Origin: CALZBJ01 sp945619025
GTDB lineage: Bacteria; Pseudomonadota; Gammaproteobacteria; Cardiobacteriales; Wohlfahrtiimonadaceae
DNA length: 64,000 nucleotides
Reading direction: 5' to 3'
Assembly: GCA_945619025.1 (NCBI GenBank)
Contig: CALZBJ010000001.1
Location: 1 to 64,000 of the forward strand
The notes beneath the pieces were generated by a model that was not told the origin of the DNA, ran no database searches, and was given only the letters and a program-made list of their open reading frames with translations. Of the stretch, positions 1 through 7,295 are shown one piece after another (positions within the stretch are counted from its first letter, which is position 1; the number at the start of each line of letters is the position of its first letter). Both the position numbers and the translations under genes were made by a program.

Positions 1-1151
1 TTCTCTTCAAGAGCTTGAGCTAGTAACCTGAAAGTCAATTTTTTGCTATCTATAGAACTATTCTCAAAAGACTTTATCTTACTCTGAACTTGCATAGCAA
101 AAACATCAAAGATATCTCGTTTCGTTGAATCTACTGGGCTCAATCTGTCATTGCTAACAACAGGATAGGGATAAATACTATCCCTTATCCACTTATCTTT
201 TATCAACCTCTTCCTTTCTTGCTCTTTACTTAGGAATACGTGATTTATTCTACTGATAGCTTTATCTATCAACGTCACTACATTCTCATTAATATCAGGA
301 ACACTTGCCGTATCATCATTAAATAAATTGCTAGATAAATATGCAGAATACTTTGAGCTAAAAGGTTTAATTTTTCTATTTAAATTACCACGATAAGGAT
401 AGAGAGTTGTCCCATTCCCTTTACATAAATACAACTGCTCATCTGATGCTTTTTTCCATAAAAACAATTTTAACTCATGCTCTTTTCCATCAAATTCTAT
501 ATTTATAGTGTGGGGTTCCTCAGACATTAATTCTTCAGGGTTTAACGGTTCGCCATTCACAGTAATCTCTACATCATGATAACTAACTAGGAATGGTGAA
601 AAAATAAAATTAAGCTCAGATATAGCTTTATTTAAGGATTTTTCTGATAACTTTTTTGCCGCCCCGTCGTGAATATCATAAATCACGACTTTAGTTCCTA
701 GCTCAAATGATACACCCTCATTCTCTGACACCTCACGAATTTTAACTGCTTGTATATCATCCAGTGTCTGCTCAATAGCATGGGTTTTAACAACCCCATC
801 TTCAGAGTAACTACTCAACCATTCTATGCGTCGCCCCAGAGAGAAGCCTTTTAAGCGCCCTTCTCCCTTTTCACCATGCATATTTCTCTGCCCATCAGTT
901 AAAAGCTTATTTTTCTTCCAGCTTCCACCTAGTTTGATGAAATTATCGAGCTCTAAACCCGGTTTTATGCCACTCCCATTATCTTCAATAGTAATGGTTT
1001 GTTCCATTTCGGTTAAGTTTATATTTACTGATACCTCCGTTGCATCAGCATCAAGAGCATTCCATATAAACTCTGCTAAAGCGGCTACAATAGGTGAACG
1101 TGTGATTCGCCTCAAGCTGTCGGCTTGTATAGCAATGGTTTTTCTAGACAT
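1..1151 (-). CDS. GHKL (Bergerat-fold) ATPase, C-terminus beyond window
   Basis: This leftward reading frame is open from the ATG at 1151 to the window edge (at least 383 residues), so the gene is partial. The N-terminal part has the GHKL signature in order: an N-box around residues 26-38 (EFIWNALDADAT), a G1 box EDNGSGI at about 56-62 and a G2-like glycine-rich stretch HGEKGEGRLKGFSLG at about 85-99. It should therefore bind ATP in an Hsp90/MutL/MORC-type pocket. The rest is not recognised. It lies 75 bp after the last neck gene, where a major tail protein gene would be expected, is AT-rich compared with the head genes, and has its own promoter. This is typical of a moron or defence cargo gene. 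GHKL ATPases occur in several anti-phage systems, but the specific system cannot be named from this part. Confidence 0.8.
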   Translation of the reverse strand, partial: MSRKTIAIQADSLRRITRSPIVAALAEFIWNALDADATEVSVNINLTEMEQTITIEDNGSGIKPGLELDNFIKLGGSWKKNKLLTDGQRNMHGEKGEGRLKGFSLGRRIEWLSSYSEDGVVKTHAIEQTLDDIQAVKIREVSENEGVSFELGTKVVIYDIHDGAAKKLSEKSLNKAISELNFIFSPFLVSYHDVEITVNGEPLNPEELMSEEPHTINIEFDGKEHELKLFLWKKASDEQLYLCKGNGTTLYPYRGNLNRKIKPFSSKYSAYLSSNLFNDDTASVPDINENVVTLIDKAISRINHVFLSKEQERKRLIKDKWIRDSIYPYPVVSNDRLSPVDSTKRDIFDVFAMQVQSKIKSFENSSIDSKKLTFRLLAQALEE

Positions 1152-1188
1152 AGATTAACTCTACTTATTGATGGTAATTAATCAGTTC

Positions 1189-1216
1189 ATTATACAAACT
1201 TCATCGTGCAGAACAA
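1189..1216 (-). promoter_or_regulatory. sigma70-type promoter of the GHKL ATPase gene
   Basis: On the minus strand a perfect -10 box TATAAT (1194..1189) is preceded, 16 bp away, by a weak -35 TTGTTC (1216..1211). It sits in the gap between the tail-completion gene and the ATPase start, so the ATPase can be expressed independently of the late operon. No good Shine-Dalgarno sequence is visible before the ATG. Confidence 0.5.
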
Positions 1217-1226
1217 GAAGAATGCT

Positions 1227-1598
1227 TCATTGCAATCGCTTCTCATAAACCGAAACATCAAAGGAACAGCGCCAGTGTTTGGTCGTTCCGTCTCGGGTAG
1301 TGCGTGGGACGGTTTCAATACGACCAATATATTCCAATGCACTTCGCATCGCGTTTACGGTTTCATGCGCGCGGTTATATTCTGTATCGTAAACATCAAT
1401 TTGATACAACACATCATCGGTTGAGGCTTTATTGCTGTTGACGCAATTGAGTGGTCGACCGCCGATAACCTGATAAACGGCATAAGGAAAGGCCACGCCT
1501 TCCGGGGCTTCGCCGTGCGGATAAAACCGGATATGCCCTCGACTGCTTAGTAACGACTGGCACGTTTTATCATCTCTAATGCATTTAAACAGACTCAT
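1227..1598 (-). CDS. tail completion protein, DUF3168 family
   Basis: The 123-residue product matches the DUF3168 / gp17-like tail completion family in length and pattern: an N-terminal helix, then PYAVYQVIGG, a central IDVYD strand and a conserved WRCSFDVSVYE end. Such proteins sit at the head-tail interface or tail terminator of siphophages. The start overlaps the end of the preceding HK97-gp10-like gene by 4 bp (ATGA), so the two are translationally coupled. It is the last recognisable structural gene before the ATPase; no tail tube, chaperone or tape measure gene follows in the window. Confidence 0.8.
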   Translation of the reverse strand: MSLFKCIRDDKTCQSLLSSRGHIRFYPHGEAPEGVAFPYAVYQVIGGRPLNCVNSNKASTDDVLYQIDVYDTEYNRAHETVNAMRSALEYIGRIETVPRTTRDGTTKHWRCSFDVSVYEKRLQ

Positions 1599-2083
1599 TT
1601 TGATACCTTTTTTAATGATCGATCCAATGATCTTTTATAATTCTCAATGAAAATCCTAATCGCCTCTTGTGAGCCATTCTTCAGTGCCGGTCGGATAAAG
1701 GGACGCGCCGGTGTTGTCGCTGTTCCAAATTCAATAAAGCGCCAATAATAGGTGTCGCCCCCTTTATTGGAGGCGTTGGAATCTCTGGATTTTGCCCCAC
1801 CTCGAATCCCGACATTAAACCGTAGATCACCCGTTTTGCGTGACTCTTTCCCGTTCCACCGTGTCGAAACGTTTTCAGCGATCTTTTCAGGCGTATTGGG
1901 ATCGTCCACACGCTCCGCGCCCTCCTTCACTTTATCCCGAATGTAGTTCGCTGCTTTGCGTAGACCAAACTTTACCCCGCGCTCACTTTCACCTGCTGCC
2001 ATGTCGGTGGCCGTTGCTTTAATGGCATCGATCTTCTGTTGAATCGCTTCGAGCCCTTCCATTTTATATTCAGTTTTAAGCAT
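1595..2083 (-). CDS. HK97-gp10-like head-tail joining protein
   Basis: The 162-residue product has the hallmarks of the HK97 gp10 / minor tail family. An N-terminal helix (EGLEAIQQKIDAI) is followed by a region rich in K and R, and then the conserved stretch YYWRFIEFGTATTPARPFIRPAL near residues 110-133. The YxxFxEFGT...ARPFxRPA pattern is diagnostic. It acts in the phage neck between head closure protein and tail terminator. It overlaps the head closure gene upstream and the DUF3168 gene downstream, in the usual order. Confidence 0.88.
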   Translation of the reverse strand: MLKTEYKMEGLEAIQQKIDAIKATATDMAAGESERGVKFGLRKAANYIRDKVKEGAERVDDPNTPEKIAENVSTRWNGKESRKTGDLRFNVGIRGGAKSRDSNASNKGGDTYYWRFIEFGTATTPARPFIRPALKNGSQEAIRIFIENYKRSLDRSLKKVSK

Positions 2084-2423
2084 ACGCTTCGATTCCGCTT
2101 TGGCAAAAGAGTGTTAACCATTCAAGACCGCTTCGATCATCGGGAAGCACGCCTTTAATCTCATAGGTTTTCCCTCGAAAAACGACGCGCATTGTATTAT
2201 CAATTTGAGGGTTATACCGGATCGTAATTCGGACATCATATTGATATTGACTGGCTTGTGCTGCGATAAATTCCCGCGCACTCACCGGATTAACGCCGGC
2301 GGATACGCGCTCAAAGGCTAAAACCCAGCGATGGCTGATTGATCCATTATTAGGGTCTTGAACCTCTTTCTGTTGCCAGATGTCGATCTTGTGCCGTAAA
2401 TTCCCGGCTCGTAATGTGCTCAT
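2076..2423 (-). CDS. phage head closure protein (SPP1 gp16 / HK97 stopper family)
   Basis: At 115 residues it has the usual length of the family. It begins with the typical RAGNLRHKIDIWQ motif, has a PVSAREFIAAQA helix, and ends with the strand pair RVVFRGKTYEIKGVLPDDRSGLEW cut by a turn. These features mark the stopper/closure protein that docks under the connector ring after DNA packaging. It starts directly after the connector gene and overlaps the gp10-like gene by 8 bp. Confidence 0.9.
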   Translation of the reverse strand: MSTLRAGNLRHKIDIWQQKEVQDPNNGSISHRWVLAFERVSAGVNPVSAREFIAAQASQYQYDVRITIRYNPQIDNTMRVVFRGKTYEIKGVLPDDRSGLEWLTLFCQSGIEAYA

Positions 2424-2720
2424 TTATTTCACCGTTGGAACGCGTAAAGGATAGAGAATGGCAGTGACAAAATGGGGTAGATAGCCGTGCTCATAATCGC
2501 CATCCGGATCACCGTCACGATTGCGATACATAAGCCCAACATAGGCAAGCGTCGCCTGTTTTGCTTGAAGCGGAGCATTCTCTTGCGTTAAATCATCTCG
2601 TTTCAGATACTCGGAAATGGCAGCACTAGCGGACTTGATATAGATTTCTAAAATCATATCGTCCTCGTTATGATCGATATAACACTGATTTTTAGCCTGC
2701 TCTAAGGTGACTAACATCAT
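2424..2720 (-). CDS. head-tail connector protein (gp6-like)
   Basis: The 98-residue all-helical protein starts with the family motif VTLEQAKNQCYIDHNEDD and continues with ILEIYIKSASAAISEYL. This is the pattern of the Phage_connect_1 / gp6-like adaptor that forms a ring below the portal. The C-terminal part (YRNRDGDPDGDYEHGYLPHF) is also typical. It overlaps the collagen-like gene by 4 bp. Confidence 0.88.
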   Translation of the reverse strand: MMLVTLEQAKNQCYIDHNEDDMILEIYIKSASAAISEYLKRDDLTQENAPLQAKQATLAYVGLMYRNRDGDPDGDYEHGYLPHFVTAILYPLRVPTVK

Positions 2721-3709
2721 GCGCGCAATCCTCTTCTAATCTCTGCAATAAATTCCTTTTCTGATCCTGCAAAACCGCTATTTTTAGCGACCTCATAGGC
2801 CGATAATCCCGGCTTTCCTTTCTCCCCTTGTCGTCCGTGCTTCACGGTTAATTGCCAATCTTCGGAGGAAAATGGACGCTCGGTTGTGGGGTTAATGCAG
2901 GTCCAAAGGCTTCCGTTATCGGTGACGGTATCGCCAATCGCATAGGTGGCCCCTTTCTTAAATACACCGCGATAGATCTGCGCGGGAATCGAAAACTCAA
3001 ACGACTTGCGATGATGCCCCGATTCAAAGTTGAGCGTAATCGTTCGCTCACCATCAAACTCGACATTAAGATCATCAAAGCCCAGTCCATCCTTTCCATC
3101 GAGCCCATCTTTCCCATTCGTGCCATCTTTACCGTCGCGACCATTTACGCCATCTTTACCAAATTGTGCCTGCGCAAATTCAAGCTCTGTGCCGTTATAG
3201 CCATACTGTTTAGCGATCTGATACGCCGATTGGCCATCCTTTCCGTCCTTGCCATCGATACCATCTTTACCATCACGGCCATCTTTAAGGGTTTCGAGCT
3301 TAATCTTATACGGCTCAAACATGAGCGCTAATAGGGATTTAACCTCTTTTACATCCACATCTCGCCCATCTTTTCCATCCTTACCATCCCGAAGGGTTTC
3401 CAGCTTGGTTTTATAGGGCTCGAACATCAATTCTAATAGCCCTTTAATCTCGTGCAAATCAACGCTTTTCCCATCTTGGCCATCTTTACCATCCTTCCCA
3501 TCGCGCCCGTCTTTTCCATTGTCACCATCTTTACCCGGTGTGGGAACGGTTTGGCTTCGTTGGTTGAGTGCGCTCACTTCGTTCGAGAGTGCCTGATTTG
3601 CTGATTTTAATGACGCGACCTCTTTCTCTAACATCCCGCATTTGGACTCTATTTCGGTGTTGATATAGTCTTTAATTGCATTAATTAGCTCGTTTTTTAA
3701 CTCATCCAT
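2717..3709 (-). CDS. collagen-like repeat protein with carbohydrate-binding-like module
   Basis: The 330-residue product begins with a coiled coil (residues 1-50), then alternates runs of Gly-X-Asp triplets (GKDGRDGKDGKDG type) with two near-identical helical units ending in ELMFEPYKTKLETL / ALMFEPYKIKLETL. Two copies of the SAYQIAKQYGYNGTE / SAYEVAKNSGFAGSE motif known from phage fibre proteins follow. Around residues 240-285 there is a W/Y-rich stretch (YRGVFKKGATYAIGD, SLWTC, EDWQL) like family 5/12 carbohydrate-binding modules. It is probably a trimeric fibre or decoration protein. Its position between portal and connector genes is unusual for a fibre. It overlaps the portal gene by 8 bp. 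Confidence 0.75.
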   Translation of the reverse strand: MDELKNELINAIKDYINTEIESKCGMLEKEVASLKSANQALSNEVSALNQRSQTVPTPGKDGDNGKDGRDGKDGKDGQDGKSVDLHEIKGLLELMFEPYKTKLETLRDGKDGKDGRDVDVKEVKSLLALMFEPYKIKLETLKDGRDGKDGIDGKDGKDGQSAYQIAKQYGYNGTELEFAQAQFGKDGVNGRDGKDGTNGKDGLDGKDGLGFDDLNVEFDGERTITLNFESGHHRKSFEFSIPAQIYRGVFKKGATYAIGDTVTDNGSLWTCINPTTERPFSSEDWQLTVKHGRQGEKGKPGLSAYEVAKNSGFAGSEKEFIAEIRRGLRA

Positions 3710-5051
3710 TGACCTTAAACTCCTTAATTAGGCTTGTGAGAAATGCTTTTTCTGATTCATCATCCGGGGTTTCTGGCGCAGATGCACCCGCTTTCTTACC
3801 AAACGGATCGTCTTGAGCGTCTCGTTTAGAGAGCGCTTCCAGTGAATAGTTTTGCTGTTGCAGATAAGGCGTATCACCACCCACGACCGGAAGAAGCCCC
3901 TCTTCGGCGCGCACCTCATTAATCTTTTTCCAACCGCCTTTAACCGCTTCACCATGTGCTTTATATCGGCTCGCGGTATCCATGCGCATTAGGTTTTTAA
4001 TGTCGATATCGATCGACTCGGTCACCCCATCAAACCCCAATCCATCATCAAGGCCCACCTCCAGGGATTCGATATGGTATTGAAGTGCGGATTGGTAATA
4101 TTCAAGATAGATCGCTTCAACATCGGCCTGTGGACGTTTATCCGAAACGCCTGCAACATAGGTAGGCACTCGATACGCCGAACAGATCATCTCTGCGGTT
4201 AACTTAAGTTGCTCGATCAGCTGAGAATCCACTGCGGTCATGCCCATCGGCTCAAATTTAAGCCCATCGCCCAATACGGCGACCTTACCGCTTCCATCAC
4301 CGGAATAATTCTCTTCCCAATTCTTCTTCAAACGCCCAGCCGTATCATCGGAGATCGCTCCCGGCGCGGTTAAAATACCGCTCGGAACAGCGCGATTGCC
4401 AAAAAAGGTATAGCTATTATTTTGAATTTCGAGCCCTTGATTAATCGATACCGCCATAAAAGAGATCGGCGATAATCCAATCAAAGGGTGGTAATAACAA
4501 TTAAAGCGATCGTGAATAATGTCATACGCAGGTACGACCACACTCTCGGTTGAGAGCTTCGCCAGCTTGTCGGTTTTAAGCTCATAATAGACATCTCCCT
4601 GATCCGTCACTAACACCTTCACAAGTCCGGGATCTAATACGTGCAATCCCACAACGCTCCCGTTATGACGCTCTTTTAGCACATAGGTATTCCCATGCAG
4701 TAACTTGGAGCTAATCCACACCTCTTTAAATTGGATATGATTTTGGTAGAGGTTGGGTTTGCGCAACATTTTTAACACCTCATGATCGACGTGTTGATCA
4801 ACGCCTTGCGATTGACGCATAAAGACAAACGGCAATTTAGCGATATCTTGGGAGATATTACTAATGCATGAAAATGCAGCGTAATGAGATAAAGAGGTCT
4901 CTTTTTTTAATTCTTTATTGCGTTGCCAAGCACCTGAAAAAGGCTCTTTCACTAACATCGACACCCACGCAGACGAACGAGCGGATGATGCACTCTTTTG
5001 AGTGACCTCTTTCGCTGCAGTATCTTTTTTTCGATTCAAAAAACTGAACAT
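3702..5051 (-). CDS. phage portal protein, HK97 family
   Basis: About 449 residues, with the HK97-type portal pattern: SHYAAFSCISNISQDIAKLPF near the N-terminus, LLHGNTYVLK, a SMAVSINQGLEIQNNSYTFF-like helix and PTYVAGVSDKRPQADVEAIY. The portal forms the dodecameric DNA gate of the capsid. I place the start at the ATG at 5051 because GGGGTG lies at a good distance upstream; a GTG six bases earlier is the alternative. The gene follows the capsid gene instead of preceding it, and an intrinsic terminator separates the two. Confidence 0.92.
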   Translation of the reverse strand: MFSFLNRKKDTAAKEVTQKSASSARSSAWVSMLVKEPFSGAWQRNKELKKETSLSHYAAFSCISNISQDIAKLPFVFMRQSQGVDQHVDHEVLKMLRKPNLYQNHIQFKEVWISSKLLHGNTYVLKERHNGSVVGLHVLDPGLVKVLVTDQGDVYYELKTDKLAKLSTESVVVPAYDIIHDRFNCYYHPLIGLSPISFMAVSINQGLEIQNNSYTFFGNRAVPSGILTAPGAISDDTAGRLKKNWEENYSGDGSGKVAVLGDGLKFEPMGMTAVDSQLIEQLKLTAEMICSAYRVPTYVAGVSDKRPQADVEAIYLEYYQSALQYHIESLEVGLDDGLGFDGVTESIDIDIKNLMRMDTASRYKAHGEAVKGGWKKINEVRAEEGLLPVVGGDTPYLQQQNYSLEALSKRDAQDDPFGKKAGASAPETPDDESEKAFLTSLIKEFKVNG

Positions 5052-5062
5052 CTTCACCCCAT

Positions 5063-5085
5063 AAAAAAGCCCCGAAATTGGGGCT
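5063..5085 (-). terminator. intrinsic terminator between capsid and portal genes
   Basis: Minus-strand RNA forms AGCCCC-AATTTC-GGGGCT followed by six U residues, ending just before the portal ribosome-binding site. It can lower portal transcription relative to capsid, fitting the large copy-number difference between the two proteins. Confidence 0.8.
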
Positions 5086-5090
5086 CATCG

Positions 5091-5297
5091 CTATTGTCCA
5101 TCGATGTATTGTTGAACATCTGTTTTGGTAATATTCCCCCCAGCACCCGACCCTTGAATCTTAGACAGATCAATCTCATGCGCTGCTGCCAAATCCATGG
5201 CGGCTTGCGTTGCATTGATTGCGTTTGATTCATCAGAAGCAGGTGGCGCGCTTTGGCCACCCTCTTCATTGGGTCCTTCTGGGGAAGCTACTTTCCC
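5091..5297 (-). other. programmed -1 frameshift site and C-terminal extension of the major capsid protein
   Basis: The capsid gene ends ...TCG GGA AAG TAG. The heptamer G GGA AAG (5297..5291) is a perfect X XXY YYZ slippery site, and the same GGGAAAG heptamer drives the lambda gpG-gpGT frameshift. The stop codon follows it immediately. After a -1 slip the frame stays open for 66 more codons to the stop at 5093..5091. The added part is a Pro/Gly/Ser/Glu-rich linker (VASPEGPNEEGGQSAPPAS) and then a small domain, AAHEIDLSKIQGSGAGG plus NITKTDVQQYI. This closely follows the E3/peripheral-subunit-binding domain pattern (IDLSxIxGSGxxGxITKxDVxxYI). The predicted product is a 535-residue minor capsid form. 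No usable upstream start exists in this frame; an internal ATG at 5198 could give at most 35 residues. Confidence 0.7.
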
Positions 5298-6697
5298 GAT
5301 TCAGCACCAGAATCAGTGCCACCGGGAACGCCCCATTTCACATTACTGATATAGGCCACCGCTTCTTTACGGCGACGCTTCCAGTTGATAATGCGCTCCG
5401 CGCGAATTCCCACGAGGTTGGTCTGCCATAAGCTCACCAGTTCCGCGCCTTTACCGGAAATCCCGTCCTGTGTTGGCGTATCGGACATCTCAAGCGAGGC
5501 CTCGGTACTCATATCAAGTAATACGCCATCTTCATCCCCAAGATAGACCTCGGTCGCACTCATTAAAACCACGACATCTTTGGCATATTGGGAAACCAAG
5601 ACCGGAACGCCCTTAATGCTTCCGCCGGTTAAGGTGAGATCCGGATAGAGATAGTTGTCCTTTTCATTACGAAGCTCAGAGAGATGCATCGCACTTACCG
5701 CGCTCATAATATAGACCGCATTGGCCGGATCGAGATTGGCAAGAACATAACGATACCAAAGCGATTGGAAGTCCTTTTCAATCGATTCCACGGATGATCC
5801 GCTCGATTCAACTTTGGTTGCGCCATAGGTAATGGAGGAAGGAGAGACGTTATCCACCCCATTTTTCGCGGGATTGATAAAGTCCTCATCTAATACCTCT
5901 TGGAGCGACTTCGCTAACTCATCACGAACGAGCATATCAATCGCCACGCTCCCATTTCGCAGGGCTTCTTGCGTTAAGACTGCAATCGCTGCCACTTTAA
6001 GCGGATGGAGCGAGCTACTATCGTATCCCCATTTGGTCAAAGGTTTTCCCTTACCTTCTCCAACCCACTGACCTTTTCCGCCTGACACTTGTCCAACAAT
6101 GGTGGTATTAAACGGCACACTGCGAAGCGATGGGATATTGTTTTTCCCAAATTGTCCGATAATGGTCTTAGGCCGTAAGAATTCAATAAAGTCGGTGATG
6201 ATGGTTTTCTCTTCAGGAGCCAACACGCCAATCCATGAGGGATCGCTGGTGCTACCCGCTGACACCGCTGCTTTGGTAAGATTTAAAATTCGGTTATCGC
6301 CCGTCTTTTTCGCTTCCGCTTCGGCAAGGCGCTCAACCATCATCAGGTTACCTTTAGATGCTGCGAAGTTTTTCACAAAGCGCCCAAACAGCACCCCTTT
6401 TTCTTCCTTCGGAGCTGATACGGTAATGCTTAAGCCCGCACGCGCCTTAGTACCTTCCTCTTCACTCTTACCTGAAACGGTAGTTGCACTTTTAACCAGG
6501 CGTTTTTCCATCGCTTTTAAACGAGTTAAATCCGCTTCGATCGAATCCACATCGGCCTCGTATTCATCAAACTCGGCGACTTCGTTTTCATCCATGGTAC
6601 GGCCTTCTTTTGCCGACTTTTCAATGATGTTATTCATCAATTGAACTTTGTTATCTCGCGCCTCTTCAAGCGCTTTAATTTGTTCCGCTAAACTCAT
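5288..6697 (-). CDS. major capsid protein, HK97 gp5 family
   Basis: 469 residues. The N-terminal 100 or so residues are charged and helical (the delta/scaffold domain, including MDENEVAEFDEYEADVDSIEADL) and are expected to be removed by the adjacent protease. The HK97-fold core follows, with motifs such as WVGEGKGKPLTKW, AIAVLTQEALRNG, VDMLVRDELA-like helices and a C-terminal LVGIRAERIINWKRRRKEAVAYI. It assembles the procapsid. A slippery heptamer abuts the stop codon (see the separate entry), so a longer minor form is predicted. It directly follows the protease gene. Confidence 0.93.
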   Translation of the reverse strand: MSLAEQIKALEEARDNKVQLMNNIIEKSAKEGRTMDENEVAEFDEYEADVDSIEADLTRLKAMEKRLVKSATTVSGKSEEEGTKARAGLSITVSAPKEEKGVLFGRFVKNFAASKGNLMMVERLAEAEAKKTGDNRILNLTKAAVSAGSTSDPSWIGVLAPEEKTIITDFIEFLRPKTIIGQFGKNNIPSLRSVPFNTTIVGQVSGGKGQWVGEGKGKPLTKWGYDSSSLHPLKVAAIAVLTQEALRNGSVAIDMLVRDELAKSLQEVLDEDFINPAKNGVDNVSPSSITYGATKVESSGSSVESIEKDFQSLWYRYVLANLDPANAVYIMSAVSAMHLSELRNEKDNYLYPDLTLTGGSIKGVPVLVSQYAKDVVVLMSATEVYLGDEDGVLLDMSTEASLEMSDTPTQDGISGKGAELVSLWQTNLVGIRAERIINWKRRRKEAVAYISNVKWGVPGGTDSGAESGK

Positions 6698-6709
6698 AAT
6701 AATGGTTCC

Positions 6710-7285
6710 TTAAATTTTTCTGATTTGAACTACTTTTTTAGTCGAAGCGCCGACTTCTGATACTGTTTGATCGGAGTGCTTAGGAATCGCCCTAATGCTT
6801 TTCACTCGCTGTTGATCAATGCTTTTAATCTCGGTAATGATGGCCTCTGAATTGGCGGGAATCGTCACCAATGAGAGCTCTAAACACTCCCACTCTTTAA
6901 AGTGAATTCCACTTCCATCCTCAAGCCACTCATATTTCTTGCCACTAAACCCGATCGACACCGCTCTCACTAAGCCGTATTTAACCGAATGAATCGCTTC
7001 ATCGACCTGCTCTTTGAGCGCGCCTTCCTCTTTGATATAAGGCAGGCGTGCTGTGAAGGGAATCCCCTCATCGGCCGCTTGACCAAAGTCCACAGTGCCC
7101 ACGGGCTTATCGGATCGGTGTTGCCATAACATCGGCATAGGGTTTTGAAACGTGCCACCTTTAGGCTCAACGATATCGCCGTAACGATCGGGCTTAGGGG
7201 TGGTTGCCGTCCCTGAAAAAATAAAATAATCATCACTCTTCTCGTACTCTTTAACATGGAGTACGGAATACGCTCTCTTTAACAT
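6710..7285 (-). CDS. HK97-type prohead protease (peptidase S78)
   Basis: 191 residues with the family's catalytic landmarks: His56 in PMLWQHRSDKPVG, Ser110 in VRAVSIGFSG and an acidic residue in WECLELSLVTIPAN. It should cleave the capsid protein delta domain and itself during maturation. It lies 11 bp from terL and 12 bp from the capsid gene in one late operon. The C-terminal basic tail is typical of the self-cleaved part. Confidence 0.92.
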   Translation of the reverse strand: MLKRAYSVLHVKEYEKSDDYFIFSGTATTPKPDRYGDIVEPKGGTFQNPMPMLWQHRSDKPVGTVDFGQAADEGIPFTARLPYIKEEGALKEQVDEAIHSVKYGLVRAVSIGFSGKKYEWLEDGSGIHFKEWECLELSLVTIPANSEAIITEIKSIDQQRVKSIRAIPKHSDQTVSEVGASTKKVVQIRKI

Positions 7286-7295
7286 TTGGATCTTC

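Noticed and set aside
1152..1226. Possible left attachment site of the prophage between the neck genes and the ATPase
   Set aside because: No stretch matches the tRNA-Met 3' end, so the left boundary is not here.
2852..3331. Open frame of 159 codons opposite the collagen-like gene
   Set aside because: Antisense shadow of the repetitive Gly-Lys-Asp codons; the plus-strand product has no sensible pattern.
3060..3540. Periodic repeats resembling a CRISPR array
   Set aside because: The periodicity comes from Gly-X-Asp codons inside a long coding frame; spacers are absent and repeat units vary.
5054..5269. In-frame continuation of the capsid gene beyond its TAG (read-through extension, 71 codons)
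   Set aside because: Its sequence is basic, low in domain-like pattern and runs into the portal start, while the -1 frame over the same DNA has a slippery site and a recognisable domain. Treated as a shadow.
6099..6644. 181-codon plus-strand frame inside the capsid gene
   Set aside because: Antisense shadow; the minus-strand capsid frame is clear.
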